Source: Bacteroidales bacterium
Lineage (GTDB): Bacteria; Bacteroidota; Bacteroidia; Bacteroidales; UBA932
Length of the DNA: 35,537 nucleotides
NCBI GenBank assembly: GCA_028704975.1
Contig: JAQWEK010000005.1
Span: 1 to 35,537, forward strand
Direction of reading: 5' to 3'
Below, piece by piece: positions 7,680 to 16,173 of this stretch. Every line of letters starts with the position of its first letter. The stretch's first letter is position 1. The notes beneath the pieces are model-generated. The model did not search any database, was not told the origin of the DNA, and saw only the letters and a program-made list of their open reading frames with translations. The position numbers and the translations under genes were made by a program.

Positions 7680-9848
7680 CTAGCTGATTTGCGAGTAATC
7701 TGTAGCATCTTTACCTTGATGGCGAAGCACGGCAATCTGCCGTGTAAGCAGCTGGTTGGCAGGAGATTGAAGCAGAGGGTCATCTGAAAGAATCTTAAGA
7801 GCGGTTTGGCGTGCATTCTCCAAAATGCGGCCGTCCTGATACAAAGAGGCAATATGCAAATCTATCGCGAGTCCGCTCTGAGTCGTCCCCTCCAAATCTC
7901 CCGGGCCGCGCATCTTCATATCCTCTTCTGCAAGTTTAAAACCATCTGTGGTGCCGCACATTAGTTCCAATCTTTTTCTGCTTTCACGGCTCAATTTATA
8001 ACCGGACATTAGAATACAGTATGATTTTTCAGAGCCTCTTCCTACACGTCCGCGCAACTGATGCAATTGGCTTAGTCCAAAGCGTTCAGAACTCTCTATT
8101 ACCATAACCGTTGCATTTGGAACATCTACTCCAACTTCAATTACAGAGGTGGCTACCAGAATGTTAGCCTTGCCTTGAGCAAACAGTTGCATATCAAAAT
8201 CTTTGTCTGCGGTTTTTTGCTGGCCGTGCACAACGGCAGTAATATATTCAGGCGCTTTAAACTCCTGTATAATAGATTGATAACCCGCCTCAAGGTTTTC
8301 ATAATCCATTTTTTCACTCTCTTTAATCAGCGGATAGACAATGAAAATCTGATGTCCGGCTTTGATTTGCTGCTTCATAAATGCGTAAACCTTAGGGCGT
8401 TGGCTCTCCCATGCGTGCATGGTTTGAACCGGTTTTCTGTCCGGAGGAAGTTCATCCAAAACAGAAACGTCCAAGTCTCCGTAAAGCGTCATTGCCAGCG
8501 TACGCGGAATAGGGGTTGCGGTCATAACCAATATGTGAGGGAACAATGTTGAGGAATCTGTTGGTTTGTCGCCGTTTGCAAGTTTGTCCGTAGTCTTTGT
8601 AGTTGTTCCCTTATTCCATAAACGAGAGCGCTGGTCAACTCCAAATCTGTGCTGCTCGTCAATCACTGCAAATCCCAAGTTACGGAATTGCACTCTGTCC
8701 TCTATAAGTGCGTGTGTGCCAACAATTATATTAATCTTCCCTGCGGCTAAATCTTCCAGTATTTGTTTTCTCCCTTTTGCTTTTGTGCTGCCTGTGAGCA
8801 GCGCCACTGTTGCGGAGGTGGGTGCCAGAAATTTTGTAATGCTTGTTAAATGCTGATTTGCAAGCACTTCCGTTGGAGCCATTATGCAGGCTTGGTAACC
8901 GTTGTCTACGGCAATCAGCGCGAGCAGCACGGCCACAAGGGTTTTCCCACTTCCGACATCTCCCTGCAGCAGCCGGTTCATTTGCTTTCCGCTCATCATG
9001 TCCGCCCTCATCTCTTTTATGACTCTTTTCTGAGCCCCTGTAAGCGGATAAGGAAGAGCGTTATAGCACTTGTTAAAGTTGTCTCCAACTTTTGACATTG
9101 TTAGTCCGCCTTCATGCGACATACGCACGTTTTTCTGTTTCAGCAGGCTAAGTTGCAGATAAAACAGTTCCTCAAATTTCAATCTGTTCCGGGCTTTTAG
9201 AAGGGAGTCTTCGTTGTGGGGAAAATGAATATTTTTAAGGGCAAATTGCAGAGAGCAAAGGCTCTTTCTGTGCAGCAAATCTTCCGGCAGAGTTTCATGT
9301 ATGGCGGGGAGTATTTTCTCCAGCAATGTATTCTCAAATTTTGTGATGACCTTGATGCCCAAACCGGCGCTTTTCATTTTTTCCGTTGTGCTGTAAATGC
9401 CAACCATTGAGCCAGTTCCGTAGGCATAAGCCTGTGAAGGAGGAGTGACTTCCGGGTGTATCATATTAAGCGCACCGTTGAACTCCGAGACTTTCCCGAA
9501 TACTATGAACTCACTCTTTTCTTTGATTTTGTCCGTTATCCATTTGAGGCCGCTAAAGAAGACTAAGTCTATGCTTCCGGTTGCATCCTGCAGAGTGGCT
9601 ACAAATCTTTTTTTATGTCCTCCGCCAACCATGGTGGTCTTTACAATAACTCCACGCACTTGAACATAAGCGCTTTCCGGAGTTACCTCAGAAATAGAAT
9701 AAATCTTGGATTTGTCTATCCATCTGAAAGGGAAGAAATACAGCAAATCTCTAAACGTATGGATTCCAACCTCTTTTGCAAGAATGTCCGCGCGCTTGGG
9801 ACCTATGCCCGGCAAGTATTGTATTTCAGTATCAAGGATATTAGGCAT
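7680..9848 (-). CDS. recG: ATP-dependent DNA helicase RecG; likely start MPNILDTEIQYLPGIGPKRA at 9848 (the ORF-track extension to 10019 would overlap pdxA)
   Basis: 'LPGIGPKRADILAKEVGIHTFRDLLYFFPFRW', Walker A 'LLQGDVGSGKTLVA', 'AVIDEQHRFGVDQRSRL', 'VMTATPIPRTLAMTLYGDLDVSVLDELPPDRKP', 'ATSVIEVGVDVPNATVMVIESSERFGLSQLHQLRGRVGRG'. Confidence 0.95.
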   Translation of the reverse strand: MPNILDTEIQYLPGIGPKRADILAKEVGIHTFRDLLYFFPFRWIDKSKIYSISEVTPESAYVQVRGVIVKTTMVGGGHKKRFVATLQDATGSIDLVFFSGLKWITDKIKEKSEFIVFGKVSEFNGALNMIHPEVTPPSQAYAYGTGSMVGIYSTTEKMKSAGLGIKVITKFENTLLEKILPAIHETLPEDLLHRKSLCSLQFALKNIHFPHNEDSLLKARNRLKFEELFYLQLSLLKQKNVRMSHEGGLTMSKVGDNFNKCYNALPYPLTGAQKRVIKEMRADMMSGKQMNRLLQGDVGSGKTLVAVLLALIAVDNGYQACIMAPTEVLANQHLTSITKFLAPTSATVALLTGSTKAKGRKQILEDLAAGKINIIVGTHALIEDRVQFRNLGFAVIDEQHRFGVDQRSRLWNKGTTTKTTDKLANGDKPTDSSTLFPHILVMTATPIPRTLAMTLYGDLDVSVLDELPPDRKPVQTMHAWESQRPKVYAFMKQQIKAGHQIFIVYPLIKESEKMDYENLEAGYQSIIQEFKAPEYITAVVHGQQKTADKDFDMQLFAQGKANILVATSVIEVGVDVPNATVMVIESSERFGLSQLHQLRGRVGRGSEKSYCILMSGYKLSRESRKRLELMCGTTDGFKLAEEDMKMRGPGDLEGTTQSGLAIDLHIASLYQDGRILENARQTALKILSDDPLLQSPANQLLTRQIAVLRHQGKDATDYSQIS

Positions 9849-9887
9849 GGATGTGTTTGCGCAAGTGCTCTTTATGCTATCTGTGAG

Positions 9888-9895
9888 CAAATTTA
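9888..9895 (-). promoter_or_regulatory. Candidate -7 element TAAATTTG for recG
   Basis: Plus-strand CAAATTTA is TAAATTTG on the minus strand, about 40 nt before ATG 9848; no clear -33 element. Confidence 0.3.
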
Positions 9896-9986
9896 ATAAA
9901 CTTTTTTCGTAACTTGCGTCGTATGCGGGAGCGGTGCTTTTGCCAGTGTGCAGAACATCCTGCTTTTGATCTAAAAATAAAAATAT

Positions 9987-11102
9987 ATGCAACCTAAAAT
10001 TGTTATAGGGATTACTCAAGGTGATACTAACGGTATTGGTTATGAGGTAATTATAAAGGCTCTATCTAATGCCAACGTGCTGGAAATGTTTACGCCTGTT
10101 ATTTACGGTTCATCCAAAGCTTTTGGAATTTACCGCAAGCAAATTCCCGAGACGGAAAATATCAATACAAACATAATAACATCTGCAAGGGACGCTCATC
10201 CAAAGCGCGTTAACATTATAAATTGTGTTTCTGAACAGATGCAGGTTGAACCGGGTCAACTTACTCACGATAGTGCAAAGTCTGCCATAGAGGCATTGAA
10301 TGCGGCTGTTAAAGATTTGAAAGAAGGGCTTATAAATATCTTGGTTACAGCACCTTTCAACAAGAGGGGCGTTGCGCTGGAGAATTTTAAATATGCGGGG
10401 CATACCGGATATTTGATTGATGCTTTTGGGGTGAAAGACGGTTTGATGTTCATGTGTTCTGATAATTTAAAGATAGGAGTTGTAACAACGCATATTCCTC
10501 TTTCTCAGGTTTCTAGCTCGATTAATGAAGAAATTATTCTCAGCAAGTTGCGCCTGATGAATGACTCTTTAAAGAGGGATTTTGGAAGAGAGAGGCCAAA
10601 AATTGCAGTGCTTGGTCTTAACCCTCATGCCGGTGATGACGGATTGTTGGGAGAGGAAGACCTGCGCATTATTAAACCAGCCGTCAAGAGAGCTAACGAA
10701 GAGGGTATTCAGACTTTTGGACCTTTTCCTCCCGACGGATTTTTTGCGGCTACAATGCAGTACAATTATGATGCTGTACTTGCAATGTATCATGATCAGG
10801 GACTTATTCCGTTTAAGGCTCTTTCATTCGATTCCGGCGTAAACTTTACGGCCGGACTGCCGATTGTGAGAACTTCCCCTGATCACGGAACTGCGTTTGA
10901 CATAGCGGGGAAGAATAAGGCTAATCCGCGTTCAATGCTTTCTGCAATTTATTTGGCACTGGATATTTACAGGAATCGTCAGAGATATGACGAGATGCAT
11001 GCAAATCCGCTGACCGCAAAAATTCCGGGACAGGATGAGGTCAGACAGCAGGGATCAAGATTCCCAAGGTACAACGGAAATGGCGGCAACGTCATTCAGT
11101 AG
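9987..11102 (+). CDS. pdxA: 4-hydroxythreonine-4-phosphate dehydrogenase
   Basis: 'IGITQGDTNGIGYEVIIKAL', 'APFNKRGVALENFKYAGHTGYLIDAFG', 'GLNPHAGDDGLLGEED', 'AMYHDQGLIPFKALSFDSGVNFTAGLPIVRTSPDHGTAFDIAGK'. Confidence 0.96.
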   Translation: MQPKIVIGITQGDTNGIGYEVIIKALSNANVLEMFTPVIYGSSKAFGIYRKQIPETENINTNIITSARDAHPKRVNIINCVSEQMQVEPGQLTHDSAKSAIEALNAAVKDLKEGLINILVTAPFNKRGVALENFKYAGHTGYLIDAFGVKDGLMFMCSDNLKIGVVTTHIPLSQVSSSINEEIILSKLRLMNDSLKRDFGRERPKIAVLGLNPHAGDDGLLGEEDLRIIKPAVKRANEEGIQTFGPFPPDGFFAATMQYNYDAVLAMYHDQGLIPFKALSFDSGVNFTAGLPIVRTSPDHGTAFDIAGKNKANPRSMLSAIYLALDIYRNRQRYDEMHANPLTAKIPGQDEVRQQGSRFPRYNGNGGNVIQ

Positions 11103-11119
11103 GGAATTTTTATAGTCAT

Positions 11120-11560
11120 TTGAGCGTGAAGAAATTAGAGCCTATAAGTTTATATACTGACGGTGCATGCAGCGGTAATCCCGGGCCGGGAGGCTGGGGA
11201 GTTGTTTTGAAATGCGGACCTCATTATAAAGAACTGTCGGGAGGATGCAAGGAGACTACTAATAACAGAATGGAGCTAACAGCTGTTATTGAGGGACTTA
11301 AAGCGGTTAAAAGAAAAAATGCGGAGGTGAATGTTTTTTCTGATTCATCCTATGTGGTTAAGGCAGTGAATCTTGGATGGCTTGCAGATTGGGCGGCAAA
11401 AAATTTTAAGAAGAAAATGAACAGAGATTTGTGGGAGGAATTTATTAAAGTTTCAAAGGGATATACGCTGACTTTCAATTGGATAAAGGGACATGCAGGG
11501 CATCCTGAAAATGAAAGATGTGATGCGCTTGCCGTTGAACAAACTAAAAAGTTTATGTAA
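11120..11560 (+). CDS. rnhA: Ribonuclease HI (non-ATG start: TTG 11120 or GTG 11126)
   Basis: 'SLYTDGACSGNPGPGGWGVVLKC', 'ELSGGCKETTNNRMELTAVIEGLKAVK', 'VFSDSSYVV', 'WIKGHAGHPENERCDALA': DEDD RNase H active site. Confidence 0.95.
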   Translation: MSVKKLEPISLYTDGACSGNPGPGGWGVVLKCGPHYKELSGGCKETTNNRMELTAVIEGLKAVKRKNAEVNVFSDSSYVVKAVNLGWLADWAAKNFKKKMNRDLWEEFIKVSKGYTLTFNWIKGHAGHPENERCDALAVEQTKKFM

Positions 11561-12576
11561 TGAACAAAAATATATTAGAGAAAAATAATTTACGTTATGC
11601 GGTTGTAGGAAGCGGTAGCTGGGCTACGGCTATTGTTAAGATGCTCCTCAATCACCAAGGTGAGATTTCATGGTTTTTAAGAGATAAAAAAAATATTGCG
11701 CATATACTTAAAAATCACCATAATAAAGTGTATCTGCAATCCGTGCTTCTGGAGCCGGAGAGACTTAAGATGTCGTCCGATATTAATGAAGTAGTGGAGA
11801 ATTCTGATGTCATTATTTTTTGCATACCATCCGTTTATTTTATGTCTTGCATAAATAACTTGACCGTTTCCCTTGATAATAAGTTTATTGTCTCTGCCAT
11901 CAAAGGTTTTGTGGATGAGAAAAACCTTACTATTGCGGAGTATTTTCATCAAGTCCACAACATTCCCTTTGACAGAATAGGCGTTGTGAGCGGCCCTTGT
12001 CATGCGGAGGAAGTTGGTATGGAAAGGCTTTCATATCTGACACTTACAAGCAAATACATTGAGACTGCCAGAATTCTATGTGAGGCTTTTGCGTGCGATT
12101 ATATTAAGACAACTCCCGGTACTGACATATATGGAGTGGAGTATGCCGCGGCACTTAAAAATATCTATGCGGTGTGTGCCGGAATTTGTCACGGACTTGG
12201 TTACGGAGATAATTTCATGTCTGTGCTTATGACTAATGCATTCCATGAGTTAACTGATTTTTTGAATGTTACACATCCGGACGTAAATAGGGACGTAAAC
12301 ACGTCTCCTTATCTTGGAGATTTGCTTGTAACAGGATATTCTCAGTTTAGCCGCAACAGGACTTTTGGAAATATGATTGGCAAAGGGTACTCTGTACGCA
12401 GCGCGCAAATTGAGATGAGCATGATTGCGGAGGGTTACTATGCAAGCCGCTGCATTAATGAGATTAATAAAAATTTCCGTGTGGATATGCCTATCGCTGA
12501 GGCGGTTTATGAGATTCTTTATGAGCACAAATATCCCGCTTATGTAATAAAGAGACTTACAGAAAAGTTATATTAA
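11560..12576 (+). CDS. gpsA: Glycerol-3-phosphate dehydrogenase [NAD(P)+]
   Basis: 'AVVGSGSWATAIVKMLL' Rossmann motif, 'SAIKGFVDE', 'GVVSGPCHAEEV', 'YAAALKNIYAVCAGICHGLGYGDNFMSVLMTNAFHELTDF', 'GLGDLLVTGYSQFSRNRTFG'-like block (here 'LGDLLVTGYSQFSRNRTFG'). Confidence 0.93.
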   Translation: MNKNILEKNNLRYAVVGSGSWATAIVKMLLNHQGEISWFLRDKKNIAHILKNHHNKVYLQSVLLEPERLKMSSDINEVVENSDVIIFCIPSVYFMSCINNLTVSLDNKFIVSAIKGFVDEKNLTIAEYFHQVHNIPFDRIGVVSGPCHAEEVGMERLSYLTLTSKYIETARILCEAFACDYIKTTPGTDIYGVEYAAALKNIYAVCAGICHGLGYGDNFMSVLMTNAFHELTDFLNVTHPDVNRDVNTSPYLGDLLVTGYSQFSRNRTFGNMIGKGYSVRSAQIEMSMIAEGYYASRCINEINKNFRVDMPIAEAVYEILYEHKYPAYVIKRLTEKLY

Positions 12577-12590
12577 ATTAAATTAAATTA
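12572..12590. repeat. Short AT-rich tandem repeat (TTAAA)n between gpsA and pgi
   Basis: attaaattaaattaaatta, about 3.6 copies of a 5-bp unit, beginning at the gpsA stop. Confidence 0.8.
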
Positions 12591-12620
12591 TTATAGCCGC
12601 CGGTAAAGACCGGTAAAAAT

Positions 12621-13928
12621 ATGATACGCCTTAATACAGAAAATGCAGAAAATTTTATTCAGAAAGATTCTCTGAAGAGAGAACTTGCAAAGTCATTAGA
12701 TGCTTTGCAAACTATACTTAACGGAACCGGCGAGGGGGGGGAAAAGATGGGATGGCTAAACCTTCCGCTTGACATAGACGACTGCATGATTGATGAATGC
12801 AATAAAATTGCCAAAAAATGGAAAGGTACTGTAGATGTGGTTGTTATAATAGGTATCGGAGGTTCGTATCTTGGTGCCAAATGTGCTATTGAAGCATTGT
12901 CCCATACTTTTTCCGCATACGGAATGGAGCGCAATTATCCCCAAATTGTATATGCGGGGAACGGACTTTGTCAAGAGTATTTCTCTGATTTGATGGAGTT
13001 TCTGAGTCAGAGAACTTATGCCGTTATTGCCATTTCAAAATCCGGTACGACTACGGAACCTGCGATTGCATTTAGATTTTTAAAAGAAGATATAGAAAAG
13101 AGATTTGGTAAAGCCATTGCAAGAGAGCGTATTGTGACAATTACAGATGCGCGCTCGGGGGCTTTGAGAAAATTAAGTGATCAGGAAAAATATTCTTCTT
13201 TTTATATTCCCGACAGTGTCGTAGGACGTTATTCTGTTTTAACTCCTGTGGGACTGCTTCCGATTGCAGTTGCCGGATTTGATATTGCGGCTCTTGCAAA
13301 GGGAGCCATAGCTGCAAGAAAAAGATATACCGCCGATGACGCGGATAATCCTGCAATACGTTATGCAGCAGTAAGAAACGCACTCTATTTAAGCGGCAAA
13401 AAAATTGAAATATTCATAAACTTCAATCCTAAGCTGCACTATTTTTCCGAGTGGCTTAAGCAGCTTTACGGAGAGAGCCTTGGTAAAAAACATAAGGGAA
13501 TTTTTCCTACTGCTGCGGATTTCACAACAGATCTTCACTCTATGGGACAATATATTCAGGACGGAGAACGCATATTGTTTGAGACGGCAATCCTGGAGAA
13601 CGGTGGCGGACGCATGATGACAATCGGCGATATCCAGGGCAATGTTGACGGTATTAATTATTTAACAGGCAGGACAATAGAAGATGTTAACAAGGCTGCT
13701 ATTGAGGGGACGCGCAAAGCACATGTTGACGGCGGAGTACCTAATATTGTATTTGAAATAGGCTCTTTAAATGAGGAAACCCTTGGGGAGATGTTTTATT
13801 TCTTTGAGACTGCCTGTGCAATTGACGGGTACGTACTTGGAGTTAATCCGTTTGATCAGAATGGGGTAGAGGAGTATAAGAAGAATCTCTTCACGCTTCT
13901 GGGGAAACCGGGGTATGAGAAAAAATGA
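12621..13928 (+). CDS. pgi: Glucose-6-phosphate isomerase
   Basis: 'VVIIGIGGSYLGAKCAIEAL', 'VIAISKSGTTTEPAIAFRFL', 'GRYSVLTPVGLLPIAVAG', 'EWLKQLYGESLGKKHKGIFPTAADFTTDLHSMGQYIQDG'. Confidence 0.96.
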   Translation: MIRLNTENAENFIQKDSLKRELAKSLDALQTILNGTGEGGEKMGWLNLPLDIDDCMIDECNKIAKKWKGTVDVVVIIGIGGSYLGAKCAIEALSHTFSAYGMERNYPQIVYAGNGLCQEYFSDLMEFLSQRTYAVIAISKSGTTTEPAIAFRFLKEDIEKRFGKAIARERIVTITDARSGALRKLSDQEKYSSFYIPDSVVGRYSVLTPVGLLPIAVAGFDIAALAKGAIAARKRYTADDADNPAIRYAAVRNALYLSGKKIEIFINFNPKLHYFSEWLKQLYGESLGKKHKGIFPTAADFTTDLHSMGQYIQDGERILFETAILENGGGRMMTIGDIQGNVDGINYLTGRTIEDVNKAAIEGTRKAHVDGGVPNIVFEIGSLNEETLGEMFYFFETACAIDGYVLGVNPFDQNGVEEYKKNLFTLLGKPGYEKK

Positions 13929-16168
13929 CAGGTGGAGCAATAAATCCGATGCTTGCAGATCTTGCACTAATTCTGATAGTTGCAGGTATCGTCACGATTG
14001 TATTCAAAGCTCTTAAGCAGCCTATTGTTTTGGGGTATATTATCGCCGGAATTTTTACCGGTCCGTATATTGCCTCTTTTCCGACTGCAACACAAATTTC
14101 CAGCATAGAATTTTGGGGAAAAATAGGAATGATATTTCTCCTGTTTGGACTGGGACTGGAGTTTAGCTTTAAAAAATTAAAGAAGGTTGGAGGCCCCGGG
14201 TTTATAACTGTTTTTTCTGAGGCGGTGATGATGTTTGCCATGGGATTTCTAGTGGGACGTCTGATCGGATGGGGGTGGGTTACATCATTATTCTTGGGAG
14301 CAATGCTCTCTATATCATCAACTTCCATAATAATAAAAGCATTTGACGATTTAGGAATTTCCGGAAAAAAGTCTTCTCAACTGGTTTTTGGAACTTTGAT
14401 TTGCGAAGATTTGATTGCCATTCTATTGCTGGTTATGCTTCCTGCAATTGTTGTAGGCAAAACATTCAACGGGGCGGAACTTATAGATAAAGCATTTTTC
14501 ATCGGGCTTTTCCTGGTTTTGTGGTTTACATTTGGTATTTATTTTATCCCGACGGTTTATAAAAAGCTTAGAAAATTATTGACCGATGAGACGTTGATTA
14601 TTGTCTCTTTGGGCCTGTGTTTGCTTATGGTTGTTATTACCGTGAACGCCAATATATCAGAGGCTCTTGGGGCTTTTGTAATGGGGTCAATACTGTCGGG
14701 AACTATACAGAGAGACAAGATTATAAAACTGACAAAGCCAATCAAAGATTTTTTTGGTGCAATCTTTTTTGTCTCCGTCGGAATGTTGGTTGACCCGTCT
14801 GTTGTGCTACACTATTGGCCGCACATTTTGCTGATAACGTTAACAGTAATTACGATGAAGCCGCTTTCCGCAACAATCGGATATTTGTTTAGCGGTCAGA
14901 CACTTAAAATAGCACTGACCGGGGGAATGTGCCTTTGTCAGATTGGTGAGTTCTCCTACATTATTGCCACAATGGGACGCAGTCTGGACGTGACTCCGCC
15001 TTATTTGTATCCGGTGATTGTTACGGTATCAATCCTAACTACTTTTGTTACACCATATTGGATTAAGCTTGGAGAACCGGTGTACAGCTTTATTTACTCA
15101 CATGCAAAACCTCAATGGCGTATCGTGATTGAAAGATTGGGGACCGGCAGACAGACATTGAATAGAGAGACGGAATGGAGAAAACTAATACGCTCCTACT
15201 CTCTAAGAGTGATACTTTATTCCGCATGGCTTTTCTTTATTTTTTTATTCTTTACAAGATTTGTTAATCCATTATTAGCCGGCTATATAGGGGTTACAAG
15301 ATGGACGGCTGTTTTGATGTTTATTATTACAATTGGTGCAATGACTCCGTTCTTGTGGGGTCTGTTGAGAAGGAAGAGTGAAGACGGTGCGTTTGATAAA
15401 ATATGGGATGATAAGAAGTTTGCCAGAGGTCCTCTGCTTTTTATGCGGGCGTTAAAATATATAATTGCAATCATTGCGGTTTCTGTTCCGGCATCTATTT
15501 ATATAACAAAGAGCCTGGGTGCAATCATTTTAATTTGCGCAGTAGTAATACTTTATGTGGAAATATCAAAGAAAGTAAAAAAGTATTACGCCAAGATGGA
15601 AAATAGATTTTTGACAAATTTGCACAGCGAGGGAGGACACTCTTTTGTTATTCCTAAAGATATTGCGGAAGAGATGCATATAGATAAGTGCGAGGTTGAA
15701 CCCAACTCCTATGCGGCGGGGAAAACTATTGGAGAAATACATCGTGATAAAGATACCGGAGCGCTTGTTATTCAAATTATTAGAGGAAGTAAAACAATTG
15801 ATTTGCCGCCAAAGGAACAGGTGCTTTATCCGGAAGATTCACTGATTCTTCTTGGTTCGGATGAGCAAATAAAATCTTTCTCATTTATTTCTTCAAATGA
15901 TCGGGCTATTTTGCAGGATGATGAAGATAGGGAGAGGATAGAGATGAAACTACTCCAATTTACATTGGATGAAACATCTTGTTTTGTCGGGCAGCAGGCA
16001 AATATTACATCAATAAGAGATAAATTTGGAGTGCTTATAGTTGGAGTTGAGAAGAGTACGGATAATGGTTTTTTGCGCCCGACATCCTCAATAACAATGG
16101 AGAAGGGAGATACCGTTTGGGTTGTGGGCAGCAAGAAAAATGTTGAGGCTTGCTTTAATTTGGCATAG
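13925..16168 (+). CDS. CPA2-family (Kef-like) monovalent cation:proton antiporter with C-terminal TrkA-C/RCK-C-like domains
   Basis: About 12 hydrophobic TM segments; 'KALKQPIVLGYIIAGIFTGP', 'IFLLFGLGLEFSFKKLKKVG', 'SISSTSIIIKAFDDL', 'FGTLICEDLIAILLLVMLP'; C-terminus with two TrkA-C-like segments ('VEPNSYAAGKTIGEI...', 'VGQQANITSIRDKFGVLIVGVEK...GDTVWVVGSKKNVE'). Confidence 0.88.
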   Translation: MTGGAINPMLADLALILIVAGIVTIVFKALKQPIVLGYIIAGIFTGPYIASFPTATQISSIEFWGKIGMIFLLFGLGLEFSFKKLKKVGGPGFITVFSEAVMMFAMGFLVGRLIGWGWVTSLFLGAMLSISSTSIIIKAFDDLGISGKKSSQLVFGTLICEDLIAILLLVMLPAIVVGKTFNGAELIDKAFFIGLFLVLWFTFGIYFIPTVYKKLRKLLTDETLIIVSLGLCLLMVVITVNANISEALGAFVMGSILSGTIQRDKIIKLTKPIKDFFGAIFFVSVGMLVDPSVVLHYWPHILLITLTVITMKPLSATIGYLFSGQTLKIALTGGMCLCQIGEFSYIIATMGRSLDVTPPYLYPVIVTVSILTTFVTPYWIKLGEPVYSFIYSHAKPQWRIVIERLGTGRQTLNRETEWRKLIRSYSLRVILYSAWLFFIFLFFTRFVNPLLAGYIGVTRWTAVLMFIITIGAMTPFLWGLLRRKSEDGAFDKIWDDKKFARGPLLFMRALKYIIAIIAVSVPASIYITKSLGAIILICAVVILYVEISKKVKKYYAKMENRFLTNLHSEGGHSFVIPKDIAEEMHIDKCEVEPNSYAAGKTIGEIHRDKDTGALVIQIIRGSKTIDLPPKEQVLYPEDSLILLGSDEQIKSFSFISSNDRAILQDDEDRERIEMKLLQFTLDETSCFVGQQANITSIRDKFGVLIVGVEKSTDNGFLRPTSSITMEKGDTVWVVGSKKNVEACFNLA

Positions 16169-16173
16169 GTAAA

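Noticed and set aside
7173-7852. Antisense ORFs opposite nfo and at the nfo/recG junction (133 aa, 86 aa, 62 aa)
   Set aside because: Fully opposite strong nfo/recG coding regions; no domain signal.
8175-9912. Several plus-strand ORFs (125, 96, 81, 64, 72, 93, 68 aa) antisense to recG
   Set aside because: Shadow ORFs of a long coding gene.
9849-10019. ORF-track N-terminal extension of RecG (MSNPYNNFRLHIFLFLDQ...)
   Set aside because: Would overlap the pdxA start, has no resemblance to RecG, and a TAnnTTTG element (9888-9895) sits inside it; start at 9848 preferred.
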